In this document: in pieces, positions 16,911-23,711 of the stretch
Layout of the letters: every line of letters starts with the position of its first letter
Position numbering within the stretch: the stretch's first letter is position 1
Source: Prevotellaceae bacterium
GTDB taxonomy: Bacteria > Bacteroidota > Bacteroidia > Bacteroidales > UBA932
Reading direction: 5' to 3'
DNA: 26,492 nt
Assembly: GCA_031278495.1 (NCBI GenBank)
Contig: JAITKG010000151.1
Coordinates: 1-26,492 of the forward strand
Program-made: the position numbers and the translations under genes
Notes under the pieces: generated by a model
Database searches by the model: none
What the model saw: the letters and a program-made list of their open reading frames with translations, nothing else
Told to the model about the DNA's origin: nothing

Positions 16911-18245
16911 ATGAAAAAAATTGTCGTTCTTGGAGGTGGTGAAAGCGGTGTAGGAGCTGCGGTATTGGCGCAAGTAAAAGGAAATAACGTCTTCCTGTCT
17001 GATGCGGGCATGCTCAAAGAGCATTTCCGCCAGACATTGCAGCAATATCAAATTACTTTCGAAGAAGGAAAACACACGGAAGAACGCATTTTAGACGCCG
17101 ACGAAGTGATTAAAAGTCCCGGTATTCCTGATAAAGCGCCGATAGTACAAAAATTATTGGCAAAAGGCGTGCCGGTTATTTCCGAAATCGAATTTGCCGG
17201 ACGTTACTGCAATGCCAAGAAAATTTGCATCACCGGAAGCAACGGGAAAACCACTACCACGTCCATTATTTACTTCCTGCTGAAAAAAGCAGGGTTGAAT
17301 GTCGGACTGGCGGGCAACATCGGCAGTAGTTACGCTTATCAGGTAGCTACGGAAAAACACGACTATTATGTAATTGAATTAAGCAGTTTCCAATTGGACG
17401 GCATGTTCGACTTTAAGGCGGATATTGCGGTATTATTAAATATTACGCCCGACCATTTAGACCGTTATGATTATAATATGGAAAATTATGTGCGGGCGAA
17501 GTTCCGCATTACGCAAAACATGTCGAAAGAAGATTGTTTTATTTTCTGCTCGGACGATGAAGTAACGATGTCGCACTTGAACCAAATTGTTTTGAAGGCG
17601 CAGTTGTTGCCTCTCTCGCAAACGGAAAAAGTAAACAGGGGCGCATACGCTATTGATGAATATTTGCATGCGCAATATCAAGAAGATGAATTTTCGATGT
17701 TGATTGAGGAATTGGCATTGCAAGGGAAACATAATATTTATAATTCAATGGCGGCAGCGGTGGCTGGACAGGTATTGGATGTACGCAACGAAATTATCCG
17801 TGAAAGTCTGGTTACATTCAAAGGCGTAGAACACCGGTTAGAGCCGGTGCTGAAAGTACGCGATGTATTGTACATCAACGACAGCAAGGCTACAAACGTA
17901 AACTCGGCGTGGTATGCGCTGGAAAGCATGAAAACAAAAGTCGTATGGATTGCCGGCGGCACAGACAAAGGAAACGATTATACGGATTTGTACGGCTTGG
18001 TGGAAGAGAAAGTAAAAGCTATCATTTGCCTGGGTATAGATAATGAAAAATTACATGAAAACTTCGAAAACAAAGTACCGGTAATGTATGATGTGCGCTC
18101 CATGAACGACGCCGTAAAAACAGCTTACGAATTGACAGAACCCGGAGAAACGGTGCTGCTTTCTCCTGCTTGCGCCAGTTTTGATTTATTCAAAAACTAC
18201 GAAGACCGCGGGCGGCAGTTCAAAGAAGCCGTGAGAAACTTGTAG
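16911..18245 (+). CDS. murD: UDP-N-acetylmuramoylalanine--D-glutamate ligase MurD
   Basis: MurD adds D-glutamate to UDP-MurNAc-L-Ala. The 444-residue protein starts with a Rossmann-type KIVVLGGGESGVGAA segment. The ATP P-loop is GSNGKTT at 109-115, followed by ELSSFQLDG and NITPDHLDRY of the central domain. EHRLE and NDSKATN (323-329) mark the C-terminal domain, and LLSPACASFDLFKNYEDRG closes it. Length and motifs are normal and no insertion is visible. It starts 15 bp after mraY. The gap after it (18246-18301) is a heptamer array. Confidence 0.96.
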   Translation: MKKIVVLGGGESGVGAAVLAQVKGNNVFLSDAGMLKEHFRQTLQQYQITFEEGKHTEERILDADEVIKSPGIPDKAPIVQKLLAKGVPVISEIEFAGRYCNAKKICITGSNGKTTTTSIIYFLLKKAGLNVGLAGNIGSSYAYQVATEKHDYYVIELSSFQLDGMFDFKADIAVLLNITPDHLDRYDYNMENYVRAKFRITQNMSKEDCFIFCSDDEVTMSHLNQIVLKAQLLPLSQTEKVNRGAYAIDEYLHAQYQEDEFSMLIEELALQGKHNIYNSMAAAVAGQVLDVRNEIIRESLVTFKGVEHRLEPVLKVRDVLYINDSKATNVNSAWYALESMKTKVVWIAGGTDKGNDYTDLYGLVEEKVKAIICLGIDNEKLHENFENKVPVMYDVRSMNDAVKTAYELTEPGETVLLSPACASFDLFKNYEDRGRQFKEAVRNL

Positions 18246-18301
18246 TGTAAATAGTGGAGAATGGAGAATTCAAAAATAGAATAAATAATGAATAGTGAAA
18301 T
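18246..18301. repeat. Heptamer array between murD and ftsW
   Basis: Eight heptamers run without a break from the base after the murD stop. They include AGTGGAG and AATGGAG followed by A-rich units such as ATAAATA and ATGAATA. The reverse-complement word TTCTCCA reappears inside the first codons of ftsW at 18376. Only 15 bp separate the array from the ftsW ATG. I see no promoter element in it. Confidence 0.8.
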
Positions 18302-18316
18302 ATTCCATTAAACAAA

Positions 18317-19558
18317 ATGACAAGCATCAATAAACATAATCCAAATATGGAAGAGAAAGAACAGGAAGTTGATAGTTCTCCACTCGCTACCCATTATTCT
18401 TTCTTTAAAAGTTTCAGGGGCGATAAGGTCATCTGGCGGATTATTATTGCGCTGTCGCTGGTATCGCTGTTAGTAATTTATTCGTCTACCAGTTCGCTTG
18501 CCTACCGGGCGCAGAGTTCTGCATTTATGTATTTCCTGAAACAGTTTGCATTTTTTGTGGTCAGTATTTTGATAATTTATGCGGCGCATCTTATTTCCAT
18601 CCGGTGGTATCGCGGGTTGGCAAAACTGGTGTTTTTCCTTTCTGTGGGGCTACTGTTGCTTACATTCATAAGCGGCATAGGCGTTACGTTTAATGAAGGA
18701 ACACGCTGGGTAAAATTGTTTGGCGTTACTTTTCAGCCGTCGGAATTTACCAAGTTCGCACTCATACTGTACGTTGCAAAAGTAGTAGAAGAAAATAACC
18801 TCGGCACTTTCAAAAACTATTTTTGGCATATACTGTTTCCCGCCGGAGCGGTTTGTTTATTATTGGTATATGGGGGCAGTACTTCCGTTGCTTTATTGTT
18901 AGGATCTACCATTTTTATTATATTGCTTGTCGCAAAAATCCGCAGCAGCTATTTATGGAAAACAGTGGGCATCGCCCTTGCGGTAATAGCCTTGGTTTTT
19001 ACCATTTCTTATGCAACGAAAGACACGAAATATCCGGTCTTCCCGCGCGTACATAAAATGGTAAAAGAACGCGTATATCCATTTTTCTCATCCGGCAATG
19101 ATGATAAATTCCAGACAAAGCATGCAAGTATTGCGGTGGCAAGCGGCGGTTTAATTCCCAAAGGTCCCGGGAACAGTACGCAACGGCATATCTTGCCGAA
19201 TGCATACGACGATTACGTGTATGCTATTATTGTGGAGGAATACGGAATTATAGGCGCAATTATCATACTGTTGCTGTATTTGATTTTGCTGTACCGGGCG
19301 GTGGTGGTTGCCCGTTCCTGTACGCGGGCATTTGCTATGGTTTCCGTATTGGGGTTAATGTCGTTAATCGTTTTTCAGGCAATGTTGCACATGGGCGTTA
19401 CCGTAGGAATACTTCCGGTTACCGGACAGACTTTGCCGTTTGTAAGTTTGGGTGGCAGCGCGTTAGTTACAACCGCTTTTGCATTGGGCATTATTTTGTC
19501 GATAAGCCGCGCTACCGAAGAACGGACAAGCAAAATACCAATGAAAAATGAAAAATGA
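18317..19558 (+). CDS. ftsW: Septal peptidoglycan glycosyltransferase FtsW (SEDS family)
   Basis: FtsW polymerises lipid II in the divisome together with FtsI. The 413-residue protein has about ten membrane helices. It carries SEDS signatures such as GTRWVKLFGVTFQPSEFTK and the C-terminal TGQTLPFVSLGGSALVTTAF. The N-terminal 35 or so residues are hydrophilic, and part of them (about 18-29, DSSPLATHYSF) falls in a candidate heptamer array (18369-18403). An in-frame ATG at 18347 is an alternative start. The C-terminus MKNEK and the stop codon lie in three ATGAAAA units that also contain the murG start, so the two genes overlap by 11 bp. Confidence 0.95.
   Translation: MTSINKHNPNMEEKEQEVDSSPLATHYSFFKSFRGDKVIWRIIIALSLVSLLVIYSSTSSLAYRAQSSAFMYFLKQFAFFVVSILIIYAAHLISIRWYRGLAKLVFFLSVGLLLLTFISGIGVTFNEGTRWVKLFGVTFQPSEFTKFALILYVAKVVEENNLGTFKNYFWHILFPAGAVCLLLVYGGSTSVALLLGSTIFIILLVAKIRSSYLWKTVGIALAVIALVFTISYATKDTKYPVFPRVHKMVKERVYPFFSSGNDDKFQTKHASIAVASGGLIPKGPGNSTQRHILPNAYDDYVYAIIVEEYGIIGAIIILLLYLILLYRAVVVARSCTRAFAMVSVLGLMSLIVFQAMLHMGVTVGILPVTGQTLPFVSLGGSALVTTAFALGIILSISRATEERTSKIPMKNEK
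18369..18403 (+). repeat. Candidate heptamer array in the ftsW N-terminal coding region
   Basis: Five heptamers can be laid out (TTGATAG, TTCTCCA and three C/T-rich units). TTCTCCA is the reverse complement of TGGAGAA, found twice in the adjacent gap array at 18254-18266. The units are more divergent than those in murG/murC, so the assignment is tentative. Confidence 0.45.
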
Positions 19559-19560
19559 AA
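19540..19560 (+). repeat. ATGAAAA triplet array at the ftsW/murG junction
   Basis: Three near-identical heptamers place ATG at 19541, 19548 and 19555. The first is in the ftsW frame (MKNEK, then stop at 19556-19558) and the second is the murG start. Seven-base steps put successive ATGs in different frames, so one array provides both a stop and an overlapping start. Confidence 0.85.
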
Positions 19561-20813
19561 AAAAACATAGGATTACACATTCCCACTCTCTACTGGATAA
19601 GCGGCAGGGAACGGCGGCACCGCTAAAGGTTATCATCAGCGGCGGCGGCACCGGCGGACATATTTATCCGGCGATAGCCATTGCCAACGCCTTACGGCAA
19701 CGGTTTCCCGGTATATCCATACTATTTGCCGGCGCAGAAGGACGCATGGAAATGGAAAAAGTCCCGGAAGCAGGTTATACTGTTGCCGGCTTGCCGGTAG
19801 CGGGTTTGCAGCGGAAACGGTGGTGGAAAAACTTTTCGCTTCCTTTCAAATTATGGAAAAGCCTGCGGAAAGCAACGCAAATAATTAACGATTTCAAACC
19901 CGATGTAGTCGTCGGCGTGGGCGGCTATGCCAGTGCGCCGGTGTTATGGACGGCGCAACGGAAAAAAATCCCTACCCTTTTGCAGGAACAAAATTCCTAC
20001 GCCGGCATTGCCAATAAACTATTAGCCAAACGCGCCGATACCATTTGCGTAGCCTATGACGGAATGGAACGGTTTTTCCCAAAAGAAAAAATAATCCTCA
20101 CTGGAAATCCGGTACGGTTCACGGGGAACGGAACACAGGGAACAGAACACAGGGAACAGAACACGGGGAACAAAGAACAGGTAACGACAAACGGCGCCTC
20201 GTGCCTCGTGAACCGTCAACCGTTCACCGTCCTGCTGGTGGGAGGCAGCTTGGGGGCGCGCACGCTCAATCAGGCAATGATACAAGCCTTGCCGGAATTA
20301 TACGACAGCGGCGTGCATTTTATTTGGCAAACCGGAAAAGCCTACTTTGAACAGGCAAAAACCGCCGTGAACGCCTTAATTGGGGCACGGGGAGCGGAAC
20401 ACGGGATACCGTTCACCGTCGTAGATTTTATTTCCCGGATGGACGAAGCGTTTGCAGCCGCAGACGTAGTTGTTTCGCGCGCCGGTGCAGGAACGATTTC
20501 TGAATTATGCGTTGCTGCGAAAGCGTGTGTATTTGTACCGTCGCCCAACGTTGCCGAAGACCACCAAACAAAGAATGCTCAGGCATTAGTGGCAAAGAAC
20601 GCCGCCCTGATGGTGCGCGACGATGAAGCAAAAGAAAAGTTGTGGACTGTCGTCATGGATTTGCTGCACGACAAGGCACGTATCAAAGAACTGGAAAAAA
20701 ATATCGCCGCATTGGCAAAACCAAACGCTGCAAATGACATCGTAAACGAAATAGCCTCATTGGCGGTTCATGGAGCACGGGGAACGGTTAACGGAAATGA
20801 CAAATGGAAATAG
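19548..20813 (+). CDS. murG: UDP-GlcNAc--undecaprenyl-PP-MurNAc-pentapeptide GlcNAc transferase MurG, with repeat-encoded insertions
   Basis: MurG adds GlcNAc to lipid I to make lipid II on the inner face of the membrane. GGGTGGH (32-38), GVGGYASAP, QEQNSYAGIANK, GGSLGA (232-237) and SRAGAGT (310-316) are the GT-B family signatures, and all are intact. At 421 residues it is roughly 50 longer than usual. The excess sits in four places: an N-terminal extension of about 25 residues before KVIISGGG; residues 189-229 at the linker between the two Rossmann domains; 278-292; and the last 14 residues. The last three are encoded by 7-nt arrays. Loops and termini are hit rather than catalytic motifs. 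The only plausible start is ATG 19548, overlapping ftsW. Confidence 0.93.
   Translation: MKNEKKHRITHSHSLLDKRQGTAAPLKVIISGGGTGGHIYPAIAIANALRQRFPGISILFAGAEGRMEMEKVPEAGYTVAGLPVAGLQRKRWWKNFSLPFKLWKSLRKATQIINDFKPDVVVGVGGYASAPVLWTAQRKKIPTLLQEQNSYAGIANKLLAKRADTICVAYDGMERFFPKEKIILTGNPVRFTGNGTQGTEHREQNTGNKEQVTTNGASCLVNRQPFTVLLVGGSLGARTLNQAMIQALPELYDSGVHFIWQTGKAYFEQAKTAVNALIGARGAEHGIPFTVVDFISRMDEAFAAADVVVSRAGAGTISELCVAAKACVFVPSPNVAEDHQTKNAQALVAKNAALMVRDDEAKEKLWTVVMDLLHDKARIKELEKNIAALAKPNAANDIVNEIASLAVHGARGTVNGNDKWK
20114..20232 (+). repeat. Seventeen-unit heptamer array inside murG
   Basis: An unbroken 119-bp run in 7-nt register. The first twelve units are ACRGNNN-like (ACGGGGA, ACAGAAC and variants). 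After two copies of CTCGTGM the word switches to ACCGTNN, the opposite orientation. The array therefore has partial inverted symmetry. It encodes about residues 189-229 of MurG, at the interdomain linker, with no stop codon despite cycling through all codon phases. Confidence 0.95.
20380..20421 (+). repeat. Second heptamer array inside murG
   Basis: Six heptamers, from TTGGGGC through ACGGGGA and GCGGAAC to two ACCGTNN units, encode residues about 278-292 (ARGAEHGIPFTVVD). As in the first murG array, the word changes from ACGGNNN to its inverse orientation within the array. Confidence 0.85.
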
Positions 20814-20832
20814 ATAAAAAATAAATAGAACA
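20770..20832 (+). repeat. Heptamer array spanning the murG stop codon
   Basis: Nine heptamers run from ATGGAGC, ACGGGGA and ACGGTTA into A-rich units such as AGATAAA and AAATAAA. They cover the last 14 codons of murG, its TAG stop (20811-20813) and nearly all of the gap to the next gene. The GC-rich ACGG word passes into AT-rich words with no change of register. Confidence 0.9.
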
Positions 20833-20834
20833 CC

Positions 20835-21242
20835 ATGAAAAATTATAGTGGGTTTGAGAATTTAGAGGTATGGAAAATATCCATGCGGTTGAGCCTTATA
20901 ATTTATGGACTGTTCAAGGAGTGTAAAGATTATGGATTTAGAGACCAAATACAACGTGCAAGCGTATCTGTTCCGGCTAATATTGCAGAAGGGGATGAAC
21001 GTCAAACAGCCAAAGAGTCCATTCAGTTTCTTTATATAGCCCGTGGTTCTGCTGCCGAAGTAAGAACATTTTTGTATTTAGCTATTGAATTAAATTATAT
21101 ACCAAAAGAAGAAGGGTTGAATATTATTGACCAATATAAAAAAATATCATCCATGCTTTATCGTTTAATTGAAACCCGGAAAACGGTCAACAGGGAACAG
21201 AGCATGGGGCACGGGAATGATGGCGCTACAATAAATATATAA
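20835..21242 (+). CDS. Four-helix-bundle protein (23S rRNA intervening-sequence / S23 family)
   Basis: This 135-residue protein matches the four-helix-bundle S23/IVP family. It has the starting phrase FENLEVWKISMRLSL, the conserved RASVSVPANIAEG (41-53) and GSAAEVRTFLYLA (71-83). Relatives are encoded in 23S rRNA intervening sequences of some bacteria, and a paralogous branch (Avd) assists diversity-generating retroelements. Most chromosomal copies have no known role. Here there is no rRNA and no reverse transcriptase, and the gene sits alone between murG and murC, where the dcw cluster normally has no gene. It is in operon orientation (21 bp after murG, 48 bp before murC). Its last 19 residues (TVNREQSMGHGN and on) are encoded by an ACGGNNN array. 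I cannot assign a function. Confidence 0.88.
   Translation: MKNYSGFENLEVWKISMRLSLIIYGLFKECKDYGFRDQIQRASVSVPANIAEGDERQTAKESIQFLYIARGSAAEVRTFLYLAIELNYIPKEEGLNIIDQYKKISSMLYRLIETRKTVNREQSMGHGNDGATINI
21183..21217 (+). repeat. ACGGNNN heptamer array at the 3' end of the four-helix-bundle gene
   Basis: Five heptamers (ACGGTCA, ACAGGGA, ACAGAGC and two more) encode residues about 117-128, immediately after the last helix of the conserved fold. The same word type ends murG and murC. Confidence 0.88.
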
Positions 21243-21290
21243 TTATCGCATATATAATTATTGAAAAATAAGAATAAAAAGTAAGACTTA

Positions 21291-22907
21291 ATGAAGATAA
21301 ATAAAATAAAAGACTATCCATTTCCCGGTGAGCCGTGTCCCGTTAACCGTTCCCCGTGCTCCGTTTTCCGTCCTCCGTTCCCCGTCTATTTCCTCGGCAT
21401 TGGCGGGATTGGCATGAGTGCATTGGCGCGGTATTATAAGCATGCGGGCGCACAAGTCGCCGGGTACGACCGGACGCCTTCGCCGCTGACTGCTGAACTG
21501 GAATGCGAAGGAATAGGCATACATTACGAAGACGATGTAACATTGATTCCGCCGGCATTTACCGCTTCGCCGGAAAAGACGCTGGTGATTTACACGCCGG
21601 CATTGCCTGCCGGGCACCGCGAATTGAATTATTTCAAGGAAAATAACTACACCCTCATCAAACGCTCGAAAGCATTGGGGCATATCGCTGCGGAAAAAAC
21701 CACGCTGGCTGTGGCAGGCACGCACGGAAAAAGTACCATTACTACCCTGCTGGCGCATCTGCTAACGCAGGCAGGCGAAGGCTGTACGGCTTTCCTTGGC
21801 GGCATTTCGAAAAATTACCATACTAATCTATTATTATCGGACTCGCCGGCGCTGGTGGCAGAAGCCGATGAATTTGACCGTTCCTTTTTGCAGCTCTTCC
21901 CGCAGATTGCAATAATTACGGCTACCGACGCCGACCACTTGGATATTTACGGCACTGCCGGCGCCATGAAGCAGGCTTTTGCAGAGTTTGCCCAACAGGT
22001 ACAGCCCGGCGGCGCATTGATTCTAAAACTTGGCATTGACCTTCCCATGCCTTCTGCCCCGTTTACCGTATACCGTTATTCCCTTGACCGGGCTTGCGAT
22101 TTTTATGCAAGCAATATCCGCCAGACGGATAATGGGCTTTCGCGATTTGACCTGCACTTGCTTGGTACGGTTGTGCCCGATTGCACGGTTGGCGTTCCCG
22201 GATGGATGAACATTGAAAATGCCGTAGCGGCGGCAGCGGCAGCCTATCTATGGCGCACGGAGCGCGGTTTGACGAAGCACGGTCAATATTGTGTATCCCC
22301 AAATCCCGTTCAATCATTACCCGCCGATCCATTCTCTGTTCCCCGTGAACCGTTCCCCGTGAGCCGTTCCCCGTTATCCGCCCTGAGGGCTGCATTGGCG
22401 TCGTTTTCCGGCGTGCAGCGGCGGTTCGACGTGCAATTCAACACGCCACAGCGTACCTATATCGACGATTATGCGCATCACCCGGAAGAACTGCGGGCGG
22501 CAATTACGTCGTTGCGCGAGGTATTCCCGCAGCGGAAAATTACCGGCATATTCCAGCCGCACCTTTATACCCGTACCCGCGATTTCGCCGGAGGCTTCGC
22601 CGAAAGCCTCAGCCTGCTTGACGAATTGATTTTGCTCGACATTTACCCCGCGCGCGAAACGCCGATAGCAGGCGTATCGTCGCAGATGATTTTCGACAAG
22701 GTTACTATTCCCCACAAACAATTATGCACCAAAAGCGAATTGATGGACATATTAAAAACAAAATCCCCCGAAGTACTCGTCACTTTTGGCGCAGGCGATA
22801 TTGACCGCTTTGTGCAACCGATAAAAGAATGGCTGGAACATGGGAAACGGGGCACGGAGCACGGGAAACAAGCCGGCAATGCCGCCAAAGGTTCCGGCAG
22901 GAGGTAA
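21291..22907 (+). CDS. murC: UDP-N-acetylmuramate--L-alanine ligase MurC, with repeat-encoded insertions
   Basis: MurC adds the first stem-peptide residue, L-alanine, to UDP-MurNAc. The conserved start VYFLGIGGIGMSALARYY is at about 32-49. The P-loop GTHGKST is at 143-149 (Ser where Thr is commoner), and DYAHHPEEL and GIFQPHLYTRTRDF mark the C-terminal domain. At 538 residues it is about 75-80 longer than usual. The excess is three array-encoded stretches and their flanks: residues 11-32 before the Rossmann strand (PVNRSPCSVFRPPFPV), about 335-364 between central and C-terminal domains (PFSVPREPFPVSRSPL), and 517-538 at the C-terminus. All motifs are intact and the frame is open, so I judge it functional. 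Confidence 0.93.
   Translation: MKINKIKDYPFPGEPCPVNRSPCSVFRPPFPVYFLGIGGIGMSALARYYKHAGAQVAGYDRTPSPLTAELECEGIGIHYEDDVTLIPPAFTASPEKTLVIYTPALPAGHRELNYFKENNYTLIKRSKALGHIAAEKTTLAVAGTHGKSTITTLLAHLLTQAGEGCTAFLGGISKNYHTNLLLSDSPALVAEADEFDRSFLQLFPQIAIITATDADHLDIYGTAGAMKQAFAEFAQQVQPGGALILKLGIDLPMPSAPFTVYRYSLDRACDFYASNIRQTDNGLSRFDLHLLGTVVPDCTVGVPGWMNIENAVAAAAAAYLWRTERGLTKHGQYCVSPNPVQSLPADPFSVPREPFPVSRSPLSALRAALASFSGVQRRFDVQFNTPQRTYIDDYAHHPEELRAAITSLREVFPQRKITGIFQPHLYTRTRDFAGGFAESLSLLDELILLDIYPARETPIAGVSSQMIFDKVTIPHKQLCTKSELMDILKTKSPEVLVTFGAGDIDRFVQPIKEWLEHGKRGTEHGKQAGNAAKGSGRR
21323..21385 (+). repeat. Nine-unit NNNCCGT heptamer array at the murC 5' end
   Basis: Nine heptamers without a break. Eight fit NNNCCGT exactly (TCCCCGT twice, GCTCCGT, TAACCGT and others) and the first is TCCCGGT. 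The run is 63 bp, 21 codons, and encodes a Pro/Val/Arg-rich peptide with 7-residue period between the start of MurC and its first conserved strand. Confidence 0.95.
22333..22380 (+). repeat. NNNCCGT heptamer array in the middle of murC
   Basis: TCCCCGT appears three times, alternating with GAACCGT and GAGCCGT, between a leading TCTCTGT and a trailing partial unit. It encodes residues about 348-364, between the central and C-terminal ligase domains. Confidence 0.95.
22840..22874 (+). repeat. ACGGNNN heptamer array at the murC 3' end
   Basis: ATGGGAA, ACGGGGC, ACGGAGC, ACGGGAA and ACAAGCC follow in register and encode residues about 517-528 (HGKRGTEHGKQA) of the MurC tail, beyond the normal end of the family alignment. 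Confidence 0.9.
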
Positions 22908-22931
22908 AAATGAAATAACGGTAAACACTAT

Positions 22932-23711
22932 ATGAACAGTAAACAAAAAATATCTTTAAGTATTACCGCTACGCTATTTATAGTATATCTGGCGGTAACT
23001 GCCGGCTTTGTGAACAGGGAGCGGCAGCATATTTACTGCCATACTATTGACGTAACCATTTGCGACAGCCTGCTTAACCGGTTTGTAAGCGCCAATGAGG
23101 TGCGGCAGTTGATAGAGAAGGATAATCGCCATATCATCGGCACTGCGATGGACAGTATTGATACACGGCGGCTGGAAGAAAAGTTGAATGCACGCAGCGT
23201 GGTGAAAAATGCGGAAATATTTACATCCATCGACGGCACGTTGCATGCCCGCGTTTACCAGCGTCGCCCGATTGTGCGCGTGCTGACGGCAATGGGCAGT
23301 TTTTATATTGACGACACAGGATATGTATTCCCGTTTTCCCATGCTTATACGTCGTATGTGCCGGTGGTTACCGGGAATATAGCGGTTTCGTTCAAGGCGA
23401 ATTACCGCGGCGAAATTCCCGAAGCCGATAAATTATTCCGGCAGATTTATGCGTTTAGCCTCTTTTTGCAACGCCACCGTTTTTGGCGGTCGCAGGTATT
23501 GCAAGTGCATATACAAAATATAAATGACGTGGAACTTATTCCTCGCATGGGTAATCAACTGGTAAAATTAGGCTCGTTGAATAATTTCGAGTATAAATTA
23601 AAAAAACTCTACGCTTTTTACCAGCATGCAATGCCAATCGAAGGATGGAATAAATACGCCCAACTGGATTTACGTTACAGCAACCAGGTGGTAGCGAAAA
23701 TCAGGAATTAG
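22932..23711 (+). CDS. ftsQ: Cell division protein FtsQ
   Basis: FtsQ (DivIB) is a bitopic scaffold that binds FtsL/FtsB and links early and late divisome proteins. The 259-residue protein has a short cytoplasmic N-terminus, one membrane helix (about 8-26) and a periplasmic region starting with a POTRA-like segment (ITIDV-type strand, then the NARSVVKNAEIF and RVYQRRPIVRVL strands). A beta domain with SFYIDDTGYVFPFS follows. Position between murC and ftsA supports the assignment. Identity to characterised FtsQ is low, as usual. The last residues (KIRN) and the TAG stop lie in the first units of a heptamer array that fills the gap to ftsA. Confidence 0.9.
   Translation: MNSKQKISLSITATLFIVYLAVTAGFVNRERQHIYCHTIDVTICDSLLNRFVSANEVRQLIEKDNRHIIGTAMDSIDTRRLEEKLNARSVVKNAEIFTSIDGTLHARVYQRRPIVRVLTAMGSFYIDDTGYVFPFSHAYTSYVPVVTGNIAVSFKANYRGEIPEADKLFRQIYAFSLFLQRHRFWRSQVLQVHIQNINDVELIPRMGNQLVKLGSLNNFEYKLKKLYAFYQHAMPIEGWNKYAQLDLRYSNQVVAKIRN

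Noticed and set aside
20114..20232. Possible CRISPR array in the repetitive part of murG
   Set aside because: The period is only 7 nt with no spacers, the frame stays open through it, and no cas gene is present.
20835..21242. Diversity-generating retroelement (the four-helix-bundle protein resembles Avd)
   Set aside because: There is no reverse transcriptase, template/variable repeat pair or C-type lectin target in the window.
20835..21242. 23S rRNA intervening sequence
   Set aside because: No rRNA sequence flanks the gene; its neighbours are murG and murC.
21235..21261. Direct repeat ATATATAATTAT twice, separated by CGC, before murC
   Set aside because: Seen clearly, but short and pure A/T; it could be chance in an AT-rich gap and has no promoter match.
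21720..21740. MurC P-loop GKST instead of GKTT as a sign of inactivity
   Set aside because: Ser is an accepted residue at this position in P-loops, and the other MurC motifs are intact.
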